Shown here piece after piece: positions 37,147-51,100 of a stretch of 64,000 nucleotides of DNA. The notes beneath the pieces are model-generated. The model made no database searches, was not told the origin of the DNA, and was given only the letters and a program-made list of their open reading frames with translations. The stretch covers positions 19,704,768-19,768,767 of the forward strand of contig OU342814.1 in assembly GCA_910591455.2 (NCBI GenBank), read 5' to 3'. The number at the start of each line of letters is the position of its first letter. The stretch's first letter is position 1. Source of the DNA: Pholis gunnellus. Its lineage: Eukaryota > Chordata > Actinopteri > Perciformes > Pholidae. A program made the position numbers and the translations under genes.

Positions 37147-40100
37147 TGCATGCATGCATGCGCACACACTCTCTGGCTCTCAGTTGAACTAAAGTAACCT
37201 CTCTCCCTCTCCACTCTGGTTCTCGAGGAAAGGCGTGTGTGTATTGCTGCCAAGTGGTCTGAAAAGAAGATTCTGCTTCTCTCTCCCAGATGTTCTGCTC
37301 TCTCTCTCTCTCTCTCTCTCTCCCTCTCTCTCTCCCACAGTTTGAGGCGTTGCTGTGAATCAAACCAAATATTCCCCCTGACTACTGATGCCTCTCCCTC
37401 TGTGTTCGCACATCAGTGCAAACGGACAGTGATCACAGTGGATGGACAGACCGCACAAATGTTTTCAAATTAAATGTGTTACTCAATTTGCTCATGTTCT
37501 ATTCAGCTTTTTTCCCTCTAAATCTCACACACAGTATGAGTTTTCGTTCACTTGCTTGAGTTTTCTGCATCAAGTTCTCTCGCACAGAGGATCTCCCTGC
37601 ATGCATCTGTACTCGACACATTTTCAAAATCACAAATTTCTTATGGTAAAAGAAAAAGGATTCAAATAAAGTAACTGAAGGTCTCACATGACGTTAACAA
37701 CAAGAGGCCGCTCAGCTCATTTCCCTCGTAGGTGGTTTGTAGGTCAAAAGAGGTTTCGACATCTTTGGTAAGTTAAATGTAACCTAAACTTTTCTTTCAC
37801 TTTTCATATAAATTTAGGCCAGTTTTAATCTTGACATCTAGACTTCTTACTGGTGTCAGAAGAGATTAAACAAAATGTTATTCCTAATAGTAATTAATTA
37901 CGTCTGTTATTATTAATAGTTTTTTCTGCGCAGCAGAAACTGAAGATGTATCGTGCCCTTTCCAAAGAGGACCACAATGGAAATAAAGCTATCGTCTTTA
38001 TTGTGTTTTCATCCTTATTATGTGACTTTGTCAAATAAATGTGTTTTTTTTATCTCCAGAGAAGAGACAGAGGTTCAGTGTCCGTCCTGATTACATCTTT
38101 AACTTTTCTTGTTCAGGACCTTCTTTAGGATCTGGGTGGAAAATCCGGAGGCAGGGTTCTGTTTTTCTTTTCTTTTTTCTTTACGGCAATTTTCTCCAGG
38201 AGTGCCCAGACTTTAAAAAAGTTGTGTAGGTCAGCAGCTTTGATGCTTGTGTGGGTTAAAAATACTGCAGTTTCCTCTTTGCCAACTGGTCCTGTAGTCG
38301 TCCCAACTACTGTTCAGTTCAGTCAAAGAACACTCACTGTCACAGACATGAGGAGGAAATGGCATCAAATGTATTCTGACAGTCAGTGGACGTTATCTAT
38401 CTGCACTCTCCACTTTTCAATCGTGGACAATTCCAGACATTTGAAGATGTCATCCCGAGCTTTGCAAAAACACTGATCAAGATTTTTCACCAACAACTAA
38501 ACGCTTAAAGGAGAAACTAAAAGACTGATTAATTGCCAATGAAAAAGAATCGTTAGTTGCAGCCTTATTTCTGTCCTTAATAAAAAAGTATTGAGCACTA
38601 ATCATAAATTACTGAGGAGCACCTTGCTGCTGCGCTCCATACAAATTTGGACCTTGAACATTTCTGATTTCCTACTAGAAAAAGTACAATATAATGCCAC
38701 TCAAAGTCAGAGTTCCTACTTGTAAACTGATTTTAAAATACACAATCTCTGAATGTAATCCTCTCTGCAGAAAAAGTATTCGGGAAACATGTTCAAAAAC
38801 GCCCCCCCAAAAATGTGGAGGCTGTTCTGGTGAGAGTTCAATTGCGTATACACTTACCGAAGAAACTCACGCTCAGCCATGGTTTGTGTTTGTGTTTGCT
38901 GTCGTGCACCTGGAACACTTGGAGGTCGGAAGTTGGAAATTTCAACTGGAGTAATTCCGACCTTCGTGTTGTCTGGAACGTAGCAGAAGGCTCGGGTTTT
39001 GGAAATTGATGAATTGTTTGAGGAACGTTTTGTCTGGGAAGGAGATCTTTTGTCTTCTGAGGGAAACAGTTGTGTCCCTAAAATCGGACAGAGCTACAAT
39101 TTGCTTTCCTTCTTGGAGGTCAGAGGTCAACCCCAATATTGTGCCCCGGTAGGGTTTGTGGAGAATGAATGCCTTGCTCAGGGGCAAGAAAGTTAACCAG
39201 CAGCCTTCCAGTCTCTGTTGGAAAGCTGCTGAAATGTTCTCAGTTGGAATACATCAAGTATACACTGTGTCAAAGCTGAAAATCAAATAAGCAATTCTTC
39301 GGTTGGCCTCTTGGCGACTTAGTCATTAATTCACTCGTTTATTCATTCACCTATTTATTTATTCACCTCCTGACTCATGCATTGGTTCCCCGGCTCTTGT
39401 GAGGCATCCTGGATGTGTTTGCAGAAGAAGCCCACAGCCCATAAATCCATGAGTCAGCCGCGGCCCATCTGCTCTTACATAAGACGCCCATAATGCAACA
39501 GTGCCTGGTGCCGCGATCCTCCAGGATTAAACGATGCAGGTTTGAATCCCAGCTCTCTTTCCATGTAGGAAACAAATATCCAAATATCCGAACTGTGTAA
39601 AACATCAACACGATAAGCGCGTTCACTGCAGACGCTGTTCAGAATTGAGGTGCAGTATATTAAACGACGTGCCAAAGCTCCCAGCAGGCTTTGTGTTTCC
39701 ACATCAGGTGCACAGGACCACAGAGAGGCCGGACTGAGAGTTTGAGGCCCAGACGCCATAAAAAGTGAAGCAAAACACATCTGCTGTTACAGTAACACAC
39801 CACACGGACCGACTGCTGCAGAACAGTCTGAGCTGCAAAAACAAACAGAGCTCAACCTGACGGCTGGACTGGACCAATTTTAGAAAAAGCTGATGCTAAC
39901 AATTTTTTCTAAAAAGAATGAATGAGAGTTTGTTTTGCTACAAAAAAAACAGCTTTTTCCCTCAGCGGCAATCTGCTTGTTACAAAAGCCAAAAGTCACT
40001 TTTGACAAAGACACGACAGATGTTGCTTGTTTCCATTGTGCTCCTGGTTGTACAAAAAAAGCCATTCTAGCTCATTAAGGTAAGTTGCTGAGGCCTTTCT

Positions 40101-40317
40101 AACGTTTTGAATCCTTGTATTAAACAAGGCGGAGTGGTTAAACTTTCTATTGGCCTTAAAATAAAACTGAACAACAAAACAGGAAAGCTGTCATTACAAG
40201 AATATCAGATCTAAATCTGTCCTCAAGGCTTTTCTAGGACCCGCAGAAACACTGAAGCTGATTTTAGGAAACCAGACGAGAGAGTTCAGATGATCTCAAC
40301 TTTACCGAGAAACCACA

Positions 40318-40341
40318 CATACACACACACACACACACACA
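40318..40341 (+). repeat. (CA)12 microsatellite
   Basis: Short pure CA repeat in intergenic DNA. Confidence 0.85.
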
Positions 40342-40840
40342 TCTGCGACATCAGGGGCCCTTCAGTTTCTTAATGTTCAGTGAGAGTTGGCCTGCAGCCC
40401 GGATCCTGTTGCTCACTAATTATGGACAGAAGTTAAATTGTAGCAGTGACGCAGAGTCTGCAGGGCCACAGTCAAGACAGAATGAATCACAGCTCACCAC
40501 TTCCTCACACAACTGTCAAAATAAAAGTCTGACTCAGGAAGGTGGCATAACAGCATGGAGTCAAATTAAACAAAGAGAAACAGGATTGGGGAAATACAAA
40601 AATGTATACAGTAAACTGAAAGTGAAACTTGTTAATGCCCTCTTCGAAGCCGCCGGACTCCATTTGTGACTACCAAGTGGCTCCAGGGCTAACAAGTGAA
40701 GACAACGCGGAACTGCCAAAACCTGCAATTCATCAAATGGCCACCTAAAGGCTCTATAAGTGGGTCAATCCCCACAGACCTCCATGTTAAATGCTCAACT
40801 TTACAGCAGAAGTAGACATGTTTACTACTGCTAAATGACT

Positions 40841-40862
40841 GTAATGTAATGTAATGTAATGT
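40841..40862 (+). repeat. (GTAAT)4 pentanucleotide repeat
   Basis: Four tandem GTAAT units in intergenic DNA. Confidence 0.85.
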
Positions 40863-41749
40863 TTACACCCTGGTGCTAAAAACGGTTTTGTTCTCGATAG
40901 CTAATATCCCAGTTCATGACAACTCTACGTAGAGTGAATTTATAACTCACCTGTTTAAATGATATTAAGGCTTAAAGTTATGCAAAATTAAGGGCGTGGC
41001 CCCTTTGGGTGACAGGTTAGTGCCGTATACCAGCCGCTAGCTGTCTGCTAATTACTGCACATAACTTGACCATGTTTGTGAAGTCGGTGCCGTTTGTGAG
41101 AACTTTTGATGCATGTAGAGGACAAATAATATAACTTGCTGTGCGGTTAAAGGCAGGGTTGGTAATCTTCAAAAACACTTTTAATATTTTTGTTGAAATT
41201 CTCATTACTTCTTGACAGCAATGTTGTTGTCACAGCACTGTAATAAGTCCGTTCGATCATTTAATTGGCCTGAATGTATTTTGTATGTCTGTATGTTTTT
41301 TAGGTGAGCCTTAGTTGGCTAAAATACATTTAGCTGCCGGCTGGCTTCGTCCACAGCAGTACCTTTCTTTTCTCGTGTACTGCTGCTTCTGTCTGTTTCT
41401 CCAAACGGAGAAGAGACATAGTTGCTGGCCTTATCACCTATAGGGCTACTCTACATTGCATATGTCTACAGTTGGAGAAAATGTTAGAACAATGTTGCAA
41501 TGTTGTAATTTATCAACTTTTTAAAGTCAAAATGATGTCATTAAGCCATCAATTATTTTCTTGGCAGAATGGGCTTTCATCCTTTTAGAAACGTGTATTC
41601 TTGCTTTTATTATCATTTGTTTTTGTTTCTTCAGTGTAGTTGGGTTTTAACAGGTTTGGTTTACATTTGTTTCCCTTTATTTTTACTTTCTTTCTTTTTT
41701 AAGTCTCCCTCTTTTATTGTGAATACAAAGCTCCCATTTCCCGTTATTT

Positions 41750-42296
41750 TCTCTCTCTCTCTCTCTCTCAATGTGTGTGTGCGTGTGTGTGTGTGTGGCG
41801 CTGCCGTCTCCAGGCTCTGCTCTCCAGGCGCCTCCTCCTCCTCCAAACATGGCGCCGGCCCGCAGCGTTGCAGGTTCCCCGACAGACAACGCAGAGAGGG
41901 ACAGAAGGAGGAGAAGAAGAAGCGGGTAGCAGCTCATCCTGAACGTGTTTTACAAACTCTTTTGAAACGAACAAAACTCCACGCTATTTAAGGTTTCCAC
42001 CGGAGACTTTACGTGCAGCTTTTGGAGACGTTTACGCGTCAGACTGTGCGCGTAACAGAGAGCCCACCTGTCCGACGAAGGTTGACTTCACTCCGTTTGA
42101 TCAAGGATGTGAATCTCCCTGATTTATATGAAATAACGGGGCAGACTGAGCAGACAGACGGGTTGCTCGGGGTCAGACTGGCTCTGGTAAAATCATGTGC
42201 GGCCCTGTGTGGAGCAGAAACACAGAGGCTGTAGAGGACTGAGTCTTTCCAGGGGGAAAAAACAACAACTTTTTTCCTCTCTTCCACACCGAGAGG
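41750..42296 (+). promoter_or_regulatory. hectd2: hectd2 promoter and 5' UTR region
   Basis: After a (TC)n and (GT)n pair (41752-41797) the sequence becomes CpG-rich (for example 'ggcgccggcccgcagcgttg'). 'aaacatggcgcc' at about 41845-41856 fits the YY1-type AAnATGGCG motif seen downstream of many TATA-less starts. The hectd2 start codon lies about 450 bases on. The exact TSS is not defined, and several short upstream open frames would lie in the 5' UTR. Confidence 0.55.
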
Positions 42297-42380
42297 ATGG
42301 ATGGAGATCATTTTGCGCTGTCAGGAGTTGAGAGGGACAGAGAGAGGCTTCCACCAATTTACAACAGCTCCGCTCCTGCT
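42297..42380 (+). CDS. hectd2: hectd2 exon 1 (start)
   Basis: ATG in 'gagaggATGGATGG' opens 28 codons: MDGDHFALSGVERDRERLPP, then IYNSSAPA. The RERLPPI block matches the family N-terminus. Donor GTAAGA at 42381, phase 0. A second ATG at 42301 is out of frame. Confidence 0.85.
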
Positions 42381-44902
42381 GTAAGACAACTGCATTTCTC
42401 CTTATTTATTTAGAACAAAAACAAAAAAGATTTTCATCTGAATTGCTCTCTCTGTTGGGCAGAGAATATGTTTTTTCTGTGTGTTTAAAATGTAGTAGTA
42501 TTCTTCACAGTGGGGAAAGAACAGTAACTTGGCATCCAATGTGCAACTTCTTATTTTTTATTTATTTCAAATTAGGAATAACAATAAGAATATAAATCCA
42601 AATATTGTTAAAAATTGCAGAAATGGTGCAAAAGGCAACATATTGATCCTTTAACAAATATAATTGATAATCACAAAACCATTTTTATTTTTAGTATAAT
42701 ATGATCATAATATGATTGGTGAATAATTATTAGCCTTGTGTGATACCAGCAGCATAGTCTGAATAAACTTTTACCTCGCTAATTTTCTGTAATTAGGGAG
42801 TTGGGCTCAACAGCACGGTCATATCTATGTGCATTTTATTACACATTTATAATCAAATGTAAGTCCCTCAGTCGATCCCAAATCATTCTATAATAACACA
42901 TCTGCCATTGAACTGATTCTGCTGGTTATCTTTTGAATTGTTAACTTTAACATGCAGTGGACATAAAGTGACAGCAAATTGAAGAAAAACTAGTTTTCTC
43001 CCTGTGGAAAAAGTGATGCAGCTGTCTTACATAATGACTCCTGCCATATTCAGCTCTCCAGCAGTGTTTTCTAAATGCTTAGCAGGGAGCTGAGTATTGG
43101 GCTGTTTATCGCTGCGTTTTACGTTTGGCTCTCGGTGTCACTTTGGAGCAGCCTGGCGGGATTACAGGCTGGCTGGTTGATGTCATCTCCATAGTGTCAG
43201 GGAGCAGGAATGTGCAGATCAGACGGTTTTGACCAATAAACAGTCTGTCATTGCTCAGACCGACTCTGGTTGTGTCTGGAAATGCAATAAAGTGGCTGCA
43301 TGCGCTCTTCCTCTGCAGCTCGTTTTTCTGGGACTTCAGTCAGACTGATTCTCTGATTCCTCCTCAGAAGTCTTCTGGCCCCGTGAGCTGGTCTGAAGAG
43401 ATTAGGGCTCAAAGGTTGGATCAAAAAAGGTCCGTCATTGTACGGCAGACCAATTATAGAAGAATTGAAGTTTTCACCTGAACAGATATTAAACCAGAGC
43501 TGCTGTTTCAAGAGGCTTTCAGGGTTTAAAAGAAATCTCATTTACTCAATTTTCATAAACAAGATTTTCTCCAGACCTCCAATATTTCGACTTGATTATT
43601 TTGCTCAGTCTGGTTCTGTGACCATTCCTGGTAGTATTCTCTGTCTTTTACACAGAGAGAGCCAAAGGGACCAGTGCTGGCCTAAATCTGTCACGACACA
43701 GTTGCCAGACTCATCCCAGACTTGTGATGAATGGTTACCCAGAATCAGCTCACGTCTACGTAGATCAATTCTGTGAGTCGTCTCAGGCCTGACTGCTGCT
43801 CACTAGGGCTGATTTGTCAACCTAAATCAGCTAAAATCTGGCAGCCACAGAGGAGCCAGAGTCGGCTCAACTCTGGTCCCCTATTAACACGTATTTAACC
43901 GACTGCTGGTCTCAGTAAATACCTGGTCGACATGTTTACGTAGACCTGCGTAAAAAAAAAACTGCTTCTAAAACTGTTAATAGTTGTCAGATGTGTTTAT
44001 TTCATCGAGGAAAACTGAGAAATATTTGTCCACAGTCAATTCTTCCTCAATGAAAACCAAACCGTGACTGATTCGGGTGTAGCCTCTGTGTGTGTGTGTG
44101 TTGCTCAGTTGTCATCACTGTGGTGTCTCTGCTCCACGTTTCCCAGAGATTGCCTGTCAATCAGCCGGCTGTGATGTTGATGATGAAAGAGTTAGGAGAG
44201 AGATCAGTGTGATGTGGCGTCACCGAGAAAGGAGTGTTACTATGCACACGTCCCTCATAGGTGCAGGGATTTAGCAAAGCGACGTGAGACGAACATGACC
44301 AGGAGTCAGCAGAGCGCAGGCAGCCCCGTGAGGCTGTATTTTGGCAGAGAGGGAGTTAAAGCAAAATGCTAAACATCAGCATGCTAACGTTCTGTGTTGA
44401 TTTCACAGATGTTGTTCTTTTCAATCATTTCCGTAGATCTGTTTCATGAAACCTGCACGTGTTCATGCGTTCACTATTGCATCTCATTAGTGCTCTGCAG
44501 ACAGATGGAGCTTCTGTTCAAAGACACAAGATGCATGTGTGTCTGTGTAGTGTAGCTTATCTCTCTTTGTATGTTATGTCATCACTCTGAAAACACAACC
44601 TGTTGCTGTCTGAGGTTGTTTCTTCGAAGACAAACCTTCCTTTGTTTTCTGTCTCTCTGTGTTGCCGTGCACAAGACAGAAAATAATATAATGTCATGGA
44701 AACAATAGAAAGTATGTGCTTGGTCCTACTTAAGGACCAAAATGTCCCCATTGATATATTAAAACCACCATGTTTAATCCCACAGCCATCACAGTATAAA
44801 TTCATACATTCTTTTATCTCAGGCTTTCAATCTAGAGCCCTGGCCTCTAAATTATGTATTTTTTCATGTTTGACCTTTGAGGCAAATATGTGCTATGTCT
44901 GT

Positions 44903-44965
<63 letters not shown>

Positions 44966-45095
44966 TGCCATGACTGTGATTTCATTCAGATTCTTCCTTG
45001 AGGTCTTGTTTCTTTGGAAACTGATTTATTTTGAACGGCAGATTAACCGTCTTCCTGCTCCTTCTGTTCTGCAGCCTATGAACACATCACTGCTG

Positions 45096-45143
<48 letters not shown>

Positions 45144-48100
45144 GTGTGCGTGTGTGTGTGTGTCTTTGCTGCTGTCAGGAGCGGCTGCTGTGCATCTGTT
45201 GATCTCTCCACCTCCTCATCCTCCACCTCTCATCCCTCCTCCTTTTCTCTTCCTGCTGCATGCGCTCTGTTCTCCAGCTACGTTGTTTTTACTTCCCCTC
45301 CTCCGTGTTCTCTTCTCCTTCAGTCCTTCATGTTTTTTCTCTGTCTTCCCCCTTTTATTCCTCATCTTATACATCAGTTTCCTTTCTTTTCCCTCTCTTA
45401 ATCCTCCCTCCCTGCTCTCCTCCCTTCCTTCCGTCTTTCTCTTCCATCATCTCATTCTCTTCCCATTTCTTTCCCCGTCCTTTTTTCTTTCACTCTCATA
45501 TCTCCCTTTCTATGCCTCACCTTACCTCATTCCCTCTTTTCCTTTTGTGGTATAATTTCCATTTTCTCCTCCTTCCTGTAAATCCCTCCTTCCTCTCCTC
45601 TTCACGTCCTCCTCTGCTTGCACTTGTGGCTCTTCTTGCAGAAACCAGAAGGTGATTAATCTCAGGGAACATTCAGTACATGTTATGTTAGATAGATCGG
45701 TTCAGTTATTATTATATTGTCATTGTCTGTGAATGCATCTGAAAGTCTGGATTGATTTAAGGAGTTCCCATTCTGGTGAGAAACCTCAATATCTGAGGAA
45801 TGCAGAGAGTCGCTTTAGTGAATATATTAGTGATGGTAGCTAGAGCAAAACAATTTTACAATAATAATAGATTGCAGTGCAGTAAATTGCAGCACATTTA
45901 CATTTTAAATTGTGTTTTTTTGAATATTTGATATTGATTTAATTTTTCATCATTCAAGTGTAATACAATAGTGTATAGAAGGTAACATTTTTAAGATGTA
46001 AAATTATATTCCAACCATTGAATACAACCCGTAAAGCACTTCAAAGTATGTCAATAAAATTTGAGTTTAAAAAACTACATTTAGGGATCCATGCCAAAAG
46101 GTTTGTCCTTGTCACGTATGTGTGTAAAAAAAGTATTTGAAATATGTAATTGTATTTTATATATATATGAAACATTTTTAGACAGTTGAAAGTTTTGCTT
46201 TCTTGACATATTTAGTGTTCGTGTCCCTCAGAATGTCTTCCACATAATATACAATTCGTCAGCCGCAATTCTTCTTCCCCGCTCCTCGTGGTGACGATGT
46301 TGTCTTCCTGCGGCAGGGTTTTGGGCGAGGAGCTAAGCAGCCGTTTCCGTCTTTGGGCACCTTTATCTCCACACTGAGCCAGAGGAGGGACGCAGGGGGA
46401 CGGAGCTTTTCTGGCGGCATGACGGGCACCCTGACCGGCACCCAGTGGCTCCGACACGGTGAGCTCACAACTATTCTACTTCATCAAACAGAGCAGTTCA
46501 TTATTTCTTGTTTTTCTAAATACATTTCAGCTCATTTTTATTTTTCTCGTCCCTTCTGGTTACTAGAGGCACGTTTGTTGTACTTGTCACAAGAGAACCT
46601 CGTTTATCAAAAATCAACCCACAGAATGTCTTATTCTACCGTTCAGCTTTCAACACTGCTGCTGGCTGTTCAAATGAAACATTGAACATTTCCTGAAACA
46701 CTATGACTAATGTAAAATCACACACAAAATAATCACATTGGCAAATGCTATGCTTGTTCAAGGAAATATGAGACTAGACGAGAGGTTTTATCCTTCTCCT
46801 TCTCTCATATTTGGAACTTGCCTGATCCAATATTGTGTGTATTAGTGTGGTTTTGGCTGTCACAGGAAGACATGAGAGGAAACAAGTGCCCCTCAGTTCA
46901 TAGTTTTATATTTCACAAAACCAGATTTAAGACAAAAAAAGCGAACATTCTAAAGGCAAATGTAAAAAGTGTCACAATAATATTTACTGGTTTCATTTGG
47001 ATCTAATGGACAGGCTTCTTTCTCTCTGTAGCTCTTGGTCTTGTTGATCTCACCTGATGAAGGCTTCATGCTGCAACACATAAGTAGCTCTTTCTGTCCA
47101 TTAGCTGCAAATGAAACCACTAATATGATTCATTTAAGGTGACTTTTGATTACCACTGGCAGTGCCGCTTTTATCATTAGTAATCTGTGTTAGAAAAAAG
47201 AAGCACGGGTACACTGTATAGCCCCTCTCCCACTGGACAAAAAAAACAAAACACCAACACCAACTAACATCTGGCTTTTATCTTCAGCGGGAAAGGTTAC
47301 AATCGGCATTCATTCCCGGGAAAAATGACTCTGCAGAAGTCACGGGTATTTATCGGCTCGAGCTCCGGTCGGCACTGATGGAAACATGACACCCCGGTGG
47401 ACACACCAATTTCCGCCCCTTCTCCAGCTCTTTCTTTCTCATTTCAGCGACAAATTCTCTGTCCGAGCAGTGCTCAAACATTGATCCAAATTGGTCTGCA
47501 CCGAGTTTGAAAGGAGAGTAAAAAAGTAACGGAAATTAAAAAGAAGTAACCGTTGGGACATTTTCACTGGCCTCCGTGCTGCTTTCTACTGTTTGATAGA
47601 AACACAGAAAAGCGAACTCATCTACTGGCAGTGGGAAAGGAGTCATCGCCTAATTTTAGTTTTTCGGCATTTGAAAGTTTGCATTTGCAATTTCTCATAC
47701 CCAATGTACTTTTTCTTCAGGTTGTGCAACAAGCTATGTCAGTACTTTCTCATTTGCCTCCATACAAGTTCATTTCAAAGCAAACGTTTCTCGGTAAAGC
47801 AGCTCAACGTCACCAAACTGCAGTTTGAATGTCAGTGTGGTGTGTTCACTGTCTTTGTTCTCACCGTGCTCTCTGTCTCGTCTAGGAGGTAATCATGTGT
47901 TACTTCCTCTATTTACAGTATGCTTGATGTATCTCAAACTGTTTATGTTGAGCTGCTAGCGACGACGTCAGCGCAGCAACTCGTGTCTCCAAAATGGAAG
48001 GTTTTCAGAAAAAAGAGGAGAAGAAGAAAAGCTGTTCATGTTCTCCAGTTGGTGACGGTGCATTTAAAGAGTCTCGCAGTGCGCAGAAAATGACAGGATC

Positions 48101-51100
48101 ACACTTCTAGTTAGAAAGTAACAGGCGTTTTTATGGGGCGATTCAGGTTTCAACTGGAAATAAGATTCTTTTTTTGGGGATTTCAACATCATGGTTCAAG
48201 AAGAATTTTCAAAGTCTCTGCTGAAAGGTGTTCGGGTTATCTCCCTGCTCAGTATGTTTCATGAAAAATGAAAGTTTACTTGTGTGTGATAGAATTCAGT
48301 TTCACTGAAAAGGAAATTTGGAAAATCAAATATATCTGTCATGAAACTGTCACAGAGAAAGGAGATGGGGGGGGGGGGGGGGGGGGGTACATTTCATGAG
48401 GTTCTATTTTGTTTATTTTGTCGTCAGTGTTTTGATATAAAAGTGCATGTTGCTTCCTGGTAAAAGGCGAGGTTATTTCTGACTGCCGTGAGAACGCAGA
48501 CCCAGCGGAGTGCTCACCAGCCCGCTTTGTCACCACGGCTACTGATGCCAGAATAATTATGCAAACCTCCGCCCCAAATGAAAACCATATGAAAGTAAAA
48601 ACACTCACCACACACACACACACACACAAGATAGTGTAGCATTCCTCGGGCCTGTTACAGCCATCCGGCCTGCTGGATAATCACCACAATTTGCTATTTC
48701 ATCTGTAAAGTATTACAGGAGGTTTGTAATTCCTTTTAATATTGTCAAATTTGGTTTTGTGTGCTGAGGCTGAGCAGAGCAGAGATCCGTCTTGAGTTTC
48801 ATTTCAAGATCAAAAAACACGTTTCTAGAAACACTGGCATCAAAGTCCAGCTTGTTAGGGTAAAATATGAAAACACTTATTGATCTGAGCAGGAAAACTG
48901 GGGCACTGCAGCAGGATAAAGTGACTGCATACAGAGGAAATATCAGGATTGGTTTGCATATATCTATTTTCTGTCTTGTTCATTAACATTGTCTGGCACA
49001 TTTGAAGGTCATCTACTGCCATGCTCCTGGTTTGGTTGTCCTTCAAACATCCCCAACTTCCTCGTTGCTCAGAGAAAAATAATTCGACATTTGAGGTTTG
49101 TAGAATGACGGAGATCTGATCTCAAAGCGAGCCGACCACCTCTGTCTGGTCTGGCTGATCCAGTTGCATTCAGGGCCACATGAAGTTCTGACTCTTTTTC
49201 TGGGAGGATTGCTAAAGGTTAGAAAGAAAACACTTTGCATGCTTTTACACCTGGCATCCATATAATGTCTCCAGATACAGTTCACATTTCAATGCACGGT
49301 GTAAGTAAATGGGTACAATTCACAGAATACACATTTCATGGCCTCGTTGCCACCATGAACAACTTCGTATCACCCAGTCAACAGCGCCGGAGTGTGGCTG
49401 AGTTTTATCTGCTGCTGTTATTTAAGTGAACATGTAACCCCAATAAAATAAGGACCACTCCTTTAGTGAGCGTTTGAGCTTAACTGTGAATTGTTCCTTA
49501 ATTAACTGGATTTCTTATAATGAACTTATAAGGCAATCTTCAGTCTGATGTTTGTGGACTGCTTCATTCATTAATTAAGCATCAGCTGGAAACAGTACTT
49601 GATGGCAACACTTGAGGGAGATAACAGGGTTGTCCTCTCATCCCTTGTCAAAAGACATCAAAGGCTTTGTTGAAGTAAACTTTAATGAAAGACAGAGGAG
49701 AGCAGAGGGAGGAGGACGTCCTCAGAGGTCTTGAAGGTGACTATTCCAAATAAAAGGCTGTCATGACGACCGGTACTTGTTGCTGTCAGGACTAAATTTG
49801 GTGACGCACCAGCTGACAAAGCAGAGATAATTATGAAGCAGTGATGGAGGAGGAGAGAGGACAAGGGTGCAAAAATGGGAGGAGGGGAGTTAAGAGCATG
49901 TTCTTCTCCTTGTTCCTGCTCTCATTAGCTCTATTTGTCTCTCTTTGTGTCCTCGTAGAGTCATGGCCCGACTATGGCAACGCCACTTTTCCATCTGCTT
50001 CCATCCGCTAAATTGATGAATACATTTCATGGCCAGGTTGCTATGAAACAAGATTCAGATTTGTTTCCACAGCTAGCACTTTGATTCAGGACGGGGTACA
50101 TCAAAAGGTAAAAGCTAGATTACCGTGAAATTACAGTCATGGTCACCAGAGGATGAATCTGAGAAACAGATAAAAATGGAGCAATTTCCATGGCCATATG
50201 GATTGTTAAAAACGTGATATATTAAATACATATCAATCAGGGCCTAAGGATCGGGGTAATGTATTTTTAAGATGTTTTGTGGGGTGTCTTGCTCAGAAAC
50301 ACAGCCTACATATAATGGTTGGATAGCTCACCAGCGACTATAGAAGAAGCTAGCTTGCTAGAATCTGTGTTAATGCTTTTCAAAACTCTCAATTATTGCG
50401 ATTCTATCCGTGATCATTTTATCACAACATGCCACGAAATAATAAAAAAAACAATTGAACCTCTCTGGCCTTTCCTCTGGCAACACTATCAAACCAATAC
50501 TTGTACTTTTTGCACAAAATAAATTCTGAATTTGCTGGATAGATTCACATGAAATTTCCATTCATGCTCCCTAAAGGATGAACTCCTTTGATTCTAATGA
50601 CCCCCATGATCTTTTCTCTAGCGCCACCCTCAGTCTAAAACACCTCCACTGTTCACACAAAGAGAAACAGGCATCCTGTGATGTAACACCTGCTCTCATT
50701 GTCATGTATCCATCTGTCTGCCTCTGTACCTGTGTCCCTTTTATCTGCGTGTGCAATCTGTCCATGCACCCACAATGCACCTGGACAGGCCTGCTGGTGA
50801 CTATTGTTACTGTGGAGACGGAGACAAAAGGGGGGCTAATTATATACAGAATGAATAGATGGTCTGGACTGTGAGGAAGCAACATCATCAATGACATCAC
50901 TGTCTCAGCCTGAATATCGTTCGCTGTCTGTCCTTCTGTCTCTATTTGTCCTGCTGTATATAACTTCTAAAACGCTAAATGTTTGCAGATAAAAACAATT
51001 CTTCTGCTTTGTTTGCAAAGCTAATTTGACGCTTTTCCCTCCGTCTTTGATTGAAAGCTCTTTTGCATTAGCAGTTTGATGTGTCTATGAAAGTGCTCTC

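Larger units (their letters stand above)
29941..41750. other. Gene-poor spacer between pcgf5 and hectd2
   Basis: About 11.8 kb without a recognised exon. It carries GT tracts around 31.2-31.6 kb, a tandem ~230-bp repeat (35822-36260), TC/CA tracts (37081-37146, 37298-37335), a (CA)n at 40318-40341 and a (GTAAT)4 at 40841-40862. The remaining sequence looks unique and AT-rich. Any enhancers would need conservation data to see. Confidence 0.55.
42381..46316 (+). other. hectd2: hectd2 intron 1
   Basis: 3.9 kb with no internal exon recognised. It holds a family-A-like fragment (44362-44392, 'gctaaacatcagcatgctaa'), two large (GT)n tracts (44900-44961, 45099-45162) and a ~450-base CT-rich tract (45186-45640). 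The CT-rich frames in it are not genes. Confidence 0.7.

Noticed and set aside
39490..39560. Possible tRNA gene ('gcaggtttgaatcccagc' B-box-like)
   Set aside because: No matching acceptor stem, no clear A box and no cloverleaf. At best an old tRNA-derived fragment.
41160..41300. 'aaaggcagggttggtaatct' resembling a fish interspersed repeat
   Set aside because: Only a short phrase fits from memory; extent and family could not be supported.
45100..45655. Frames of 131-151 codons in hectd2 intron 1
   Set aside because: Low-complexity Phe/Leu/Ser/Pro translation of a CT-rich tract.
47220..47440. Suspected hAT-type element beginning 'cccctctcccactggacaaa'
   Set aside because: No matching terminal inverted repeat or target duplication was found by eye, so it is mentioned only within the intron entry.
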